From: Clostridium sp. CAG:411
Lineage (GTDB): Bacteria; Bacillota; Clostridia; Lachnospirales; Lachnospiraceae
Length of the DNA stretch: 6,096 nt
Direction of reading: 5' to 3'
NCBI GenBank assembly: GCA_000437275.1
Contig: FR899679.1
Location: 10,147-16,242, forward strand
Positions 1 through 6,020 of this stretch are shown here, piece after piece. How positions within the stretch are numbered: the first letter of the stretch is position 1; each line of letters begins with the position of its first letter. A program made the translations under genes and the position numbers. Under the pieces are notes generated by a model that had not been told where the DNA came from, ran no database searches, and saw nothing but the letters and a program-made list of their open reading frames with translations.

Positions 1-68
1 AGCCCGCAAGCCGAAAGGCACGATTTGGTGAGATTCCAAAGCCGACAGTATAGTCTGGATGAGAGAAG
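1..68 (+). promoter_or_regulatory. FMN riboswitch (RFN element), 3' part only
   Basis: This is the 3' half of the FMN-sensing aptamer that controls riboflavin genes. Conserved RFN blocks are visible: AGCCCGCAAGCC at the window start, a GCC/GGC stem closed by a GAAA loop (10-19), a TTTGG/CCAAA stem (24-28 with 36-40), then the hallmark GCCGACAGTATAGTCTGGAT (41-60) and GAGAGAAG, which would be the 3' strand of the closing helix. The 5' blocks (GGGC, AGGGTGAAATTCCC, ACCGGCGG) are missing because the window starts inside the element, so the operon promoter is also outside. Family knowledge: FMN binding favours a downstream terminator or sequesters the ribosome site. The terminator at 136-163 points to transcriptional attenuation. 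Confidence 0.95.
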
Positions 69-135
69 TGAAAAGTGATAGATACAATTTTCTGATTATT
101 TATTTTGATGAAAAAACGTAGATAAAGATAAAAAG

Positions 136-163
136 AAGCCTTGGAGAACATCCAAGGCTTTTT
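136..163 (+). terminator. Riboswitch-controlled attenuator terminator upstream of ribD
   Basis: A perfect 10-bp inverted repeat AAGCCTTGGA (136-145) / TCCAAGGCTT (151-160) with a 5-nt GAACA loop runs directly into a T tract (159-163). It lies about 70 nt after the FMN aptamer and about 90 nt before the ribD start, the standard arrangement for premature termination when FMN is abundant. The alternative antiterminator fold is not certain. One candidate partner for the 5' arm is aptamer segment 34-42 (see findings). Confidence 0.92.
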
Positions 164-242
164 CGATTCTTCTATAGAAATTTATAGAGAAAATGCTTTG
201 CGGGATGTGCATTTGTCCACTTTGTTCTTATTGTTTCGTTTT

Positions 243-248
243 AGGAGG
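243..248 (+). promoter_or_regulatory. ribD ribosome binding site (fixes the start)
   Basis: AGGAGG, followed by TG, lies 6 nt before ATG 255 and is a near-perfect Shine-Dalgarno sequence. It decides in favour of ATG 255 over the upstream in-frame TTG at 141, which lies inside the terminator stem, and over the second ATG at 270. Confidence 0.9.
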
Positions 249-254
249 TGCAGG

Positions 255-1337
255 ATGGAACGAAAATATATGGAGCGAGCGATAGAGCTTGCAAAACGAG
301 CGAGAGGATTTACCAGCCCCAACCCGATGGTGGGTGCAGTCATTGTAAAAGATGGTAGAGTAATAGGTGAAGGGTACCACGAACGGTGTGGGGAACTTCA
401 TGCAGAAAGAAATGCATTAGCATCTTTGACAGAGTCTGCGGAGGGAGCAACCATTTATGTTACATTGGAACCTTGTTGTCATTATGGAAAAACACCACCT
501 TGTACAGAAGCGATTATAGAACATAAACTTGCAAAAGTAGTAATTGGTTCCAGAGATCCGAATCCGTTGGTTTCAGGAAAAGGTGCTGCTATTTTAAGAA
601 AGGCAGGAATTGAAGTGGTGGAGGATTTTATGAGGGAAGAATGTGATGCAATCAATCCAATCTTTTTTCATTATATTACGACCAAACGCCCCTATGTTGC
701 TATGAAATATGCGATGACGATGGATGGAAAGATTGCGACCAGAACAGGAGCGTCAAGGTGGATCACAGGAGAAGCAGCACGAAACCATGTACAGACGCTT
801 CGCCATGCATACAAAGGAATTATGGTAGGAATAGGAACGGTTCTTGCGGATAATCCAATGCTTAACTGTAGAATGCAAGGTGGAATAGATCCAGTACGGA
901 TTGTGTGTGATACCCATCTTCGGATACCGATGGATTGTCAGATTGTACAGACAGCAGACACCATTGAAACAATACTTGCAACCAGTACAAATGAAAAGGA
1001 AAAAATAGACCAGCTTATAAAAAAAGGAGTACAGATACTTCAGATCCCGGAAAAGGATGGTTGTATAGACTTGAACCTTTTAATGCAAACATTAGGGGAA
1101 AAAGGCATAGACAGCATTTTATTAGAAGGGGGAGGAAGACTGAATGATAGCTTTTTGCGAGAAAAGTTAATACAAAAGGCTTATGTTTATCTTGCTCCGA
1201 AGATATTTGGCGGTGAAGATGCCAAAACTCCAGTGGAAGGAATTGGAGTTTCTTTGCCAGAGCAGAGTGCAAATTTTAAATTGCAACAGATACAACAAAT
1301 AGAAGAGGATATTTTACTGGAATATATAGCGAAGTAG
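255..1337 (+). CDS. ribD: RibD: bifunctional pyrimidine deaminase / 5-amino-6-(5-phosphoribosylamino)uracil reductase
   Basis: This 360-aa cytosolic enzyme does two successive steps of riboflavin synthesis. It deaminates the pyrimidine ring made by GTP cyclohydrolase II and then reduces the ribosyl side chain with NADPH. The N-terminal deaminase domain (about residues 1-145) shows the CMP/dCMP-deaminase-type zinc site: H49-A-E51 with catalytic Glu51, and P73-C74 through C83, plus the SPNPMVGAV block at 21-29. The C-terminal reductase domain (about 146-360) has the YAMTMDGKIA block (152-161), SRWITG (167-172), VGIGTVLADNP (191-201) and the glycine-rich LLEGGG (289-294) of the RibG/DHFR-like fold. 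Length matches full-size RibD. It is the first gene after the FMN attenuator. The next gene begins 16 nt after its stop, so the two are surely co-transcribed. Nothing is missing or broken. Confidence 0.97.
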   Translation: MERKYMERAIELAKRARGFTSPNPMVGAVIVKDGRVIGEGYHERCGELHAERNALASLTESAEGATIYVTLEPCCHYGKTPPCTEAIIEHKLAKVVIGSRDPNPLVSGKGAAILRKAGIEVVEDFMREECDAINPIFFHYITTKRPYVAMKYAMTMDGKIATRTGASRWITGEAARNHVQTLRHAYKGIMVGIGTVLADNPMLNCRMQGGIDPVRIVCDTHLRIPMDCQIVQTADTIETILATSTNEKEKIDQLIKKGVQILQIPEKDGCIDLNLLMQTLGEKGIDSILLEGGGRLNDSFLREKLIQKAYVYLAPKIFGGEDAKTPVEGIGVSLPEQSANFKLQQIQQIEEDILLEYIAK

Positions 1338-1342
1338 AAAAT

Positions 1343-1348
1343 GAGGTG
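1343..1348 (+). promoter_or_regulatory. ribE ribosome binding site preceding a TTG start
   Basis: GAGGTG lies 5 nt before TTG 1354, in the 16-nt gap between ribD and ribE. It supports TTG as the true initiation codon. The ATG at 1341 is followed at once by a stop in its frame, and the ATG at 1349 is out of frame with ribE. Confidence 0.75.
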
Positions 1349-1353
1349 ATGTT

Positions 1354-2001
1354 TTGTTTACTGGTATTATTGAAGAAGTAGGAACGGTTAAATTGTTGTT
1401 GCAGCAGGGAGAAACCACACAAATTGTAATTTCAGCAAAAGAAGTATTAAAAGGTACAAAGCTTGGAGACAGCATTGCTGTAAATGGTGTTTGTCTTACG
1501 GTAACAAAGTTTTCGGCAGATGGATTTTGTGCCGATGTCATGGGAGAAACATTACGACGAAGCAGTCTTGGAACCCTGAAAAAAGGCTCAAAGGTAAATT
1601 TGGAACGGGCCATGGCAGCAGATGGCAGATTTGGCGGCCATATAGTATCTGGCCATATTGATGGGACTGGAGAGGTTGCATCGGTATCACCGGAAGGAAA
1701 TGCAGTTTGGTATCGTATTCTTGCTCCACAGAAAATATTGAATGGCATTGTAGAAAAGGGTTCGATTGCAATTGATGGTATTAGCCTTACAGTAGCAGAA
1801 GTAACAGAACAGGATTTTTCTGTGTCCATTATTCCGCATACAGGTGCCAATACGATTTTATCCTTGAAACAAAAAGGAGATATTGTAAATTTGGAAAATG
1901 ATGTGATAGGAAAATATGTACAAAAAATGCTTGGGAAAAAAGAAGAGAAGAAGGAAAGCAGAATTACAGAAGAATTTCTTGGAACATATGGATTTTTATA
2001 A
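1354..2001 (+). CDS. ribE: RibE: riboflavin synthase (alpha subunit)
   Basis: This 215-aa enzyme dismutates two molecules of 6,7-dimethyl-8-ribityllumazine into riboflavin and the pyrimidinedione that returns to RibH. The start is TTG: translation from it gives MFTGIIEEVG, the invariant N-terminus of the family, so no ATG is needed. The protein is an internal duplication of two lumazine-binding barrels. GDSIAVNGVCLTV (38-50) in barrel 1 is echoed by GSIAIDGISLTV (136-147) in barrel 2. Barrel 1 carries the catalytic-region cysteine (C47, matching E. coli Cys48), and SGHIDGTGEV (99-108) includes the conserved histidine H101. The last 20 or so residues are a charged helical tail (KKEEKKE), as in trimeric family members. 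It is named ribE in the Bacillus sense; in E. coli ribE denotes lumazine synthase. Confidence 0.97.
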   Translation: MFTGIIEEVGTVKLLLQQGETTQIVISAKEVLKGTKLGDSIAVNGVCLTVTKFSADGFCADVMGETLRRSSLGTLKKGSKVNLERAMAADGRFGGHIVSGHIDGTGEVASVSPEGNAVWYRILAPQKILNGIVEKGSIAIDGISLTVAEVTEQDFSVSIIPHTGANTILSLKQKGDIVNLENDVIGKYVQKMLGKKEEKKESRITEEFLGTYGFL

Positions 2002-2007
2002 TTTTTG

Positions 2008-2033
2008 CAAGGTGTGAGGAATTGTCCACTTTG
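2008..2033 (+). other. Short hairpin between ribE and ribBA
   Basis: CAAGGTG (2008-2014) can pair with CACTTTG (2027-2033) over a 12-nt loop, including one G-U pair. No T tract follows, so it is a poor terminator. It begins 6 nt after the ribE stop, in a 129-nt gap with no convincing promoter and no ORF. It could be an RNA-processing or stability structure, or simply chance. It includes a 12-mer also found upstream of ribD. Confidence 0.35.
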
Positions 2034-2130
2034 GTATTTTCTGAATAGTTTCAAGCTGTAAAAATAAAATATAGTAGAAAGTTTGTATTACTGAAAGAAG
2101 TAAAGTTAGAATAGAAAGAAGGAATAGAAT

Positions 2131-3345
2131 ATGCAGGAGTATCAGTATAACACAGTAGACGAGGCATTAGAGGCACTTCGTCAGGGAAAAATTATTTTGG
2201 TGACCGATGATCCAGACAGAGAAAATGAAGGTGATATGATTTGTGCAGCAGAGTTCGCAACTACAGAAAATGTAAACTTTATGGCGAAACATGCAAAGGG
2301 ATTGATTTGTATGCCAATGCATGAGGAACTTGCTAAAAAGTTGAAGTTTAATCCAATGGTAAAGCATAATACAGACAATCATGAAACAGCATTTACCGTA
2401 TCTATTGATCATGTAGATACAACAACTGGTATTTCTGCGGTAGAACGTTCTCTGACTGCTATGAAATGTGTGGATGAAAACGCAAAACCAGAAGATTTCA
2501 GACATCCGGGGCATATGTTTCCTTTGATTGCCAGAAAGGGTGGAGTGCTTACCAGAAATGGACATACAGAGGCTACCGTTGATTTGTGTCGTTTGGCAGG
2601 GTTGAAGCAGTGTGGCTTGTGCTGTGAAATTATGGAAGAAGACGGAACTATGATGCAGACACCGGAAATTTGGGAATTGGCAAAGAAGTATGACTTGAAA
2701 TTTATTACGATTAAAGATTTACAAGATTATTGTCGTGTACATGAAAAACATGTTGTTCGGGAAGCGAAAGCAAAAATGCCTACCAAGTATGGACAGTTTG
2801 ATATTTATGGATATGTAAATGACATTACAGGGGAACATCATGTAGCACTGGTAAAGGGCGAGATTGGTGATGGCGAAAATGTATTGTGTCGCGTACATTC
2901 AGAATGCCTTACTGGTGATGTATTTGGTTCAAATCGTTGCGATTGTGGCGAACAGCTTGCGCAAGCTATGCGACAGATTGAAAAAGAAGGACGCGGTGTA
3001 TTGTTATATATGCGTCAAGAGGGCCGTGGCATTGGGCTTATCAACAAATTAAAGGCTTATGAATTGCAGGAACAGGGATTTGATACCGTAGATGCGAATA
3101 TTAAGTTAGGATTTGCCCCAGACCTTCGAGAATATTGGGTAGGTGCACAGATTTTAAGAGATTTAGGTGTCAAGTCACTTGATTTATTGACGAATAATCC
3201 AAGTAAAGTGTATGGATTAGATGGATTTGGATTAAAGGTAAGTAAGCGAGTACCAATTGAAATCGCTCCACAAAAATATGATCTGGGATATTTACGTGTG
3301 AAAAAAGAGCGTATGGGACATGTATTTCAGGAGATTGACCTGTAA
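2131..3345 (+). CDS. ribBA: RibBA: bifunctional 3,4-dihydroxy-2-butanone-4-phosphate synthase / GTP cyclohydrolase II
   Basis: This 404-aa fusion makes both precursors of riboflavin. The N-terminal RibB domain (about 1-203) forms 3,4-dihydroxy-2-butanone 4-phosphate from ribulose 5-phosphate. The C-terminal RibA domain (about 206-404) opens GTP with loss of formate and pyrophosphate. RibB marks are the acidic DDPDRENEGD loop (26-35), RHPGHMFPL (124-132) and GHTEATVDL (144-152), which supply the Mg2+ and catalytic residues in the family. RibA marks are SECLTGDVFGSNRCDCGEQL (257-276) with zinc ligands C259, C270 and C272, RQEGRGIGL (295-303) for GTP phosphate contacts, Y310 (E. coli RibA Tyr105), R333 (E. 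coli Arg128) and TNNPSKV (354-360). All key residues of both domains are present, so both activities are expected. An AAGGA site at 2119-2123, 7 nt upstream, supports ATG 2131. A 129-nt gap separates it from ribE. Confidence 0.97.
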   Translation: MQEYQYNTVDEALEALRQGKIILVTDDPDRENEGDMICAAEFATTENVNFMAKHAKGLICMPMHEELAKKLKFNPMVKHNTDNHETAFTVSIDHVDTTTGISAVERSLTAMKCVDENAKPEDFRHPGHMFPLIARKGGVLTRNGHTEATVDLCRLAGLKQCGLCCEIMEEDGTMMQTPEIWELAKKYDLKFITIKDLQDYCRVHEKHVVREAKAKMPTKYGQFDIYGYVNDITGEHHVALVKGEIGDGENVLCRVHSECLTGDVFGSNRCDCGEQLAQAMRQIEKEGRGVLLYMRQEGRGIGLINKLKAYELQEQGFDTVDANIKLGFAPDLREYWVGAQILRDLGVKSLDLLTNNPSKVYGLDGFGLKVSKRVPIEIAPQKYDLGYLRVKKERMGHVFQEIDL

Positions 3346-3422
3346 GACATAGCATAAAAAGTTGCAAATACCGAATAAAAACGGTTTTAAAATAGCAAGG
3401 AAACAGAAAAAAGAAGCAAGGT

Positions 3423-3477
3423 AATTGCGAAACGATCAATAAACTACATTTTATGTGCAAATTGAGTTTCGCAAATT
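3423..3477 (+). promoter_or_regulatory. Long stem-loop in the ribBA-ribH gap, function uncertain
   Basis: TTGCGAAAC (3425-3433) is perfectly complementary to GTTTCGCAA (3466-3474). After a 2-nt GA bulge, TCAAT (3436-3440) pairs with ATTGA (3461-3465). Inside, ACAT (3446-3449) can pair with ATGT (3453-3456), and the ends AATT/AATT add weak pairs. The stem ends 33 nt before the ribH start, and only a short TTTCT follows, so it is a weak intrinsic terminator at best. It sits in a 164-nt intergenic region. It could be a processing site, a partial terminator that lowers or separates ribH expression, or a protein-binding palindrome. Confidence 0.6.
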
Positions 3478-3509
3478 TCTAGAAAAAAGCAAAGAAAAGG
3501 AGAAAAATT

Positions 3510-3980
3510 ATGGCAATCAATGTATTAGAAGGAAAATTAGTAGCAAAAGATGGTATGAAGGTAGGAATTATTGCATCTCGTTTCAACGAATTTATAGTAA
3601 GTAAATTACTTAGTGGTGCAGTTGACGGTTTAGTAAGACATGGAGTAGAAGAAGAAAATATTACGGCTGCCTGGGTACCAGGTGCATTTGAAATCCCAGC
3701 AGTAGCACAAAAGATGGCAGCTTCCGGAAAGTATGATGCAGTTATTTGTGTAGGTACAGTAATAAGAGGTGCGACATCTCATTACGATTATGTATGTAAT
3801 GAAGTATCAAAAGGAATTGCACAGGTGGGATTGCAGACTGGTGTACCTGTATTATTTGGTATTGTTACAACTGAAAATATCGAGCAGGCAATTGAACGTG
3901 CTGGAACAAAAGCAGGAAATAAAGGTTATGATTGTGCATTATCAGCAATTGAAATGGTAAATTTAATGGGACAGATGTAA
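3510..3980 (+). CDS. ribH: RibH: 6,7-dimethyl-8-ribityllumazine synthase
   Basis: This 156-aa protein condenses 5-amino-6-ribitylaminouracil with 3,4-dihydroxy-2-butanone 4-phosphate (from RibBA) to give the lumazine used by RibE. Family signatures are complete: SRFNEFI (23-29) with the aromatic substrate-stacking residue F25, WVPGAFEIP (55-63), GTVIRGATSHYDYV (82-95) with catalytic His91 (B. subtilis His88), and FGIVTTEN (116-123) followed by ERAGTKAGNKG (129-139), where Arg130 matches the phosphate-binding Arg127 of B. subtilis. Length is typical of icosahedral-type lumazine synthases. In bacilli these form a 60-subunit shell, sometimes enclosing riboflavin synthase; that is not visible from sequence here. 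An AAGGAG site about 7 nt upstream fixes ATG 3510. It is the last gene of the operon. Confidence 0.98.
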   Translation: MAINVLEGKLVAKDGMKVGIIASRFNEFIVSKLLSGAVDGLVRHGVEEENITAAWVPGAFEIPAVAQKMAASGKYDAVICVGTVIRGATSHYDYVCNEVSKGIAQVGLQTGVPVLFGIVTTENIEQAIERAGTKAGNKGYDCALSAIEMVNLMGQM

Positions 3981-4007
3981 TATAAATTGGAAGCGTTTAG
4001 GGGGTGC

Positions 4008-4058
4008 GAGTGCATAGGTGTATTTTCTGACACTTTGCAAATGCACTCTCTTGTATGT
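4008..4058 (+). terminator. Probable terminator hairpin after ribH
   Basis: GAGTGCAT (4008-4015) is perfectly complementary to ATGCACTC (4041-4048). Inside, AGGTGT (4016-4021) pairs with ACACTT (4030-4035) with one G-U pair and an 8-nt loop, leaving a 5-nt bulge (TGCAA) on the 3' side. The tail TCTTGTATG is only moderately T-rich. It starts 27 nt past the ribH stop and lies before the promoter of the next gene, so it most likely ends the rib transcript. The imperfect tail leaves room for readthrough. Confidence 0.6.
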
Positions 4059-4117
4059 TTGTAACTATTCTACAAAAGTAGAAAAGAAATGTGACGAAAC
4101 ATGACAGATAGTTTTTG

Positions 4118-4147
4118 TTGCAACCTTTCCGATGAAGCAAGTATAAT
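4118..4147 (+). promoter_or_regulatory. Sigma-A-type promoter for the MerR-like gene
   Basis: A -35 box TTGCAA (4118-4123) is followed by an 18-nt spacer and a consensus -10 box TATAAT (4142-4147). Transcription would begin near 4154, about 40 nt before the start codon of the 208-aa gene. This promoter and the hairpin upstream suggest the gene is transcribed independently of the riboflavin operon. Confidence 0.65.
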
Positions 4148-4192
4148 AATGGCAGCGAGGATATATGCTAATAGTGACAGGAAAGGAAGGTA

Positions 4193-4819
4193 ATGGAAAT
4201 GGAACAGTTATGTTTGAGTATTTCCGATGCCTCCAAAAAGGTAGCAGTGGAGCCGCGTGTGTTGCGCTACTGGGAGGACGAGCTTAATCTTACCATTCCG
4301 AGAAATGCAATGGGGCATAGATACTATAGAGAAGAAGAATTGAAAAAAATAAGTGGTATTAAGCGATTAAAGGAACAGGGATTTTTGTTAAAAGCAATAA
4401 AACTTATTTTACCCAATTTAGAAAAGGTAGAGCAGTTATCTTTTGAAGCCAGAAGCAAGCTTTGTGTAGAATTGAATGAAAAATTGCAGGAACAGGAGCA
4501 TGCTGGAATTGTAGTACATACAAAATTGAAATTAGCAGAAAAAGATGGTGCTAAACCGATTTCCACAGATAAAGAAATGAATAACCTCCAGAAGATGGAG
4601 CAATTCCAAAATTTAATGAGAAACATAATCGCAGATGCCATAGAGCAAAATACAGATAAAATATCCAAGAAGGTATCGGAAGAAGTAAGAAACGGAGTGG
4701 TAAAAGAGTTAGATTATCAGTTCCGTATGCAGGAAGAGCAGCAGGAAGCACATTTTAGGAAGATAGATGAATTGTTGCGAAGTAAGCAGAAAAAAACAAA
4801 AAAAAGATTTTGGAAATAA
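4193..4819 (+). CDS. MerR-family-like DNA-binding protein with long helical C-terminal region
   Basis: This is a 208-aa predicted cytosolic DNA-binding protein. The N-terminal MerR-type winged helix-turn-helix covers about residues 9-75: helix-turn-helix LSISDASKKVAVEPRVLRYW (8-27), wing GHRYYREEEL (41-50), and the second helical pair KRLKEQGFLLKAIKLILP (57-74). From about 80 the protein is rich in E, K and Q with heptad-like spacing, interrupted near 103-127, and ends in a basic tail (KQKKTKKRFWK). There is no cysteine-rich metal site or drug-binding domain, so it is not a classical metal or multidrug MerR sensor. It resembles MerR-like/RacA-type proteins that pair an N-terminal MerR fold with a coiled coil; target and ligand are unknown. 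The start is uncertain: GGAAAGGAAGG ends 2 nt before ATG 4193, and the ATG at 4199 is also well placed, so the protein may begin at residue 3. A promoter and a terminator flank it as a single-gene unit. Confidence 0.85.
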   Translation: MEMEQLCLSISDASKKVAVEPRVLRYWEDELNLTIPRNAMGHRYYREEELKKISGIKRLKEQGFLLKAIKLILPNLEKVEQLSFEARSKLCVELNEKLQEQEHAGIVVHTKLKLAEKDGAKPISTDKEMNNLQKMEQFQNLMRNIIADAIEQNTDKISKKVSEEVRNGVVKELDYQFRMQEEQQEAHFRKIDELLRSKQKKTKKRFWK

Positions 4820-4820
4820 A

Positions 4821-4859
4821 AAAAGGAATCTGAAAGTGAAAACTTTCGGATTCCTTTTT
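4821..4859 (+). terminator. Strong intrinsic terminator, possibly bidirectional
   Basis: A 17-bp stem pairs 4821-4837 with 4842-4858 with a single U-G wobble (4831/4848), closed by a GAAA tetraloop (4838-4841). The 3' arm ends in a T run (4855-4859), and the 5' arm starts with an A run that overlaps the end of the coding sequence. The stop codon ends 1 nt before the stem. The symmetric A and T tracts would allow termination from either strand. Confidence 0.95.
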
Positions 4860-4959
4860 ATATGGTAAAAACTAATTTAAAATTGTTTTTTGCCACATAA
4901 ATAGATTGATTGTGCTTTTGTAATTTGCTTAAAAGATAGTATGTGATTTTTGACTATTA

Positions 4960-4988
4960 TTGACACATCGTAAAAATAACGATAAAAT
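4960..4988 (+). promoter_or_regulatory. Sigma-A-type promoter for the anchored protein gene
   Basis: A perfect -35 box TTGACA (4960-4965), a 17-nt spacer and a -10 box TAAAAT (4983-4988, 5 of 6 matches) lie about 50 nt upstream of ATG 5040. The spacer holds a small palindrome ATCGT (4967-4971) / ACGAT (4979-4983) that overlaps the first base of the -10 box. It could be an operator but is short enough to be chance. The rest of 4860-5039 shows no gene. Confidence 0.75.
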
Positions 4989-5039
4989 ATTATTGGTTTA
5001 ATCGATTTATAACTAAAGATAGGGAAAGGGAGCAGATTT

Positions 5040-6020
5040 ATGAAAAGAAGGATATTTATTATAGCTATTGCATTTGTTATATTATTAAGTGGAAGTGTGT
5101 GGATGTATAATAGAAACAATTTCAGTTTTTATCATAGCAAAGGGAGAGAAGCAAAAGAAATTTTGAAATTAAATCCTTTAGCAGTTAGTGCATCTGAGGA
5201 AAGTGTAGCGTCTATTGATATACCAGCTTCACAGACTGATATTTTTGGAGAAGATGTGGTTGCATATAAAGTAGAGGGACATAAATATACGAAAAAGCAA
5301 ATTGATACAATAGTAGAAAAGTTAGATTTAGGTGTATATGCGAAACAAAAATTAGAGGATACAGTAGACGTATATCAGTTCAAGGATGGCGGATATATGG
5401 AATATTATGAAGAATCAGGGGCTATTTCATATACAAGTGAAACTGATTCTGAGAAAGACATGGATGAATTGGAGAAAAGTTTAGATAAAAAGAGATGCAG
5501 GAAGGTAGCTGATTCATTTATTACAGAGACGGAAATAATTGATAAAAAGGAATTAGAGTATGTTAGTACGGATGTATGTCAAACAATTGAAACTGCAAAA
5601 GGAGAGGAGATTTTAACTTATGAAGTATATTATAGAAAAAAACATCCTGAAGGAGACATGGAATATTACGGAGTGGGTCCAGGAATAAGAATTGAAATAG
5701 ATAAAGATTATAATATTAGAAGTTTTATATCTATTGACAAGGATGTGAAAAAAATAACTGGAACATATGCAACAATAGATGAGGATGAAGTGATTGACAA
5801 AATTTATAATAAAGATGGAGTACAGATTGATGGTTCCTCAGAAGGAAAACGAAATGTTAAAATTAATCGTGTAAATTGTTATCTGTATTGTGATCCGATT
5901 GCCCAGAAACAGACATATATGGCACCTTATTATGTTATGGGTGGAAAAGATGACAAAGGACAGGAAGTGACAATCACAGTTCCTGCAATTGATGATTCGA
6001 AAATTGAGTATGTAAAATAA
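5040..6020 (+). CDS. Membrane-anchored extracytoplasmic protein of unknown function
   Basis: I do not recognise this 326-aa protein with confidence. Residues 1-4 (MKRR) and the hydrophobic stretch from about 5 to 22 form one N-terminal membrane segment or uncleaved signal anchor. There is no lipobox cysteine, so it is not a lipoprotein. The rest is hydrophilic and rich in D, E, K and Y, and would face outside. Two parts, about 72-135 and 185-235, have alternating Y/V/I strands (for example YEVYYRKK at 194-201 and GIRIEIDKDYNIRSF at 215-229) that loosely recall PepSY- or YycI-like domains; that is a guess. Four cysteines occur (153, 180, 280, 284), the last two as CYLYC. Start ATG 5040 is supported by AAAGGGAG 7 nt upstream. 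It has its own promoter and terminator, so nothing ties it to riboflavin synthesis. Confidence 0.85.
   Translation: MKRRIFIIAIAFVILLSGSVWMYNRNNFSFYHSKGREAKEILKLNPLAVSASEESVASIDIPASQTDIFGEDVVAYKVEGHKYTKKQIDTIVEKLDLGVYAKQKLEDTVDVYQFKDGGYMEYYEESGAISYTSETDSEKDMDELEKSLDKKRCRKVADSFITETEIIDKKELEYVSTDVCQTIETAKGEEILTYEVYYRKKHPEGDMEYYGVGPGIRIEIDKDYNIRSFISIDKDVKKITGTYATIDEDEVIDKIYNKDGVQIDGSSEGKRNVKINRVNCYLYCDPIAQKQTYMAPYYVMGGKDDKGQEVTITVPAIDDSKIEYVK

Noticed and set aside
141..254. In-frame upstream extension of ribD from a TTG at 141
   Set aside because: That TTG lies inside the terminator stem with no ribosome site. The extra 38 residues do not resemble RibD, whereas ATG 255 has AGGAGG at ideal spacing and gives a normal N-terminus.
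1314..2054. 246-aa open frame on the minus strand opposite ribE
   Set aside because: It exactly mirrors the highly conserved riboflavin synthase, is rich in S, P and F as shadow frames are, and has no recognisable domain.
2049..2075. Possible ribBA promoter, TTTCAA with TATAGT
   Set aside because: Poor -35 match and a 15-nt spacer. Not convincing.
2167..2565. 132-aa minus-strand open frame opposite ribBA
   Set aside because: Shadow of the conserved DHBP synthase domain; cysteine/histidine-rich composition and no family match.
3362..3393. Possible ribH promoter, TTGCAA with TAAAAT
   Set aside because: The spacer is 20 nt, too long for a normal sigma-A promoter, and in AT-rich sequence such boxes occur by chance.
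3170..3460. 96-aa minus-strand open frame over the ribBA end and the following gap
   Set aside because: Two thirds of it is opposite the conserved RibA domain, and it shows no signature.
4877..5119. 80-aa minus-strand open frame in the gap before the anchored protein
   Set aside because: AT-rich chance frame that crosses the promoter and the first codons of the gene on the + strand. Its I/F/L richness reflects base composition.
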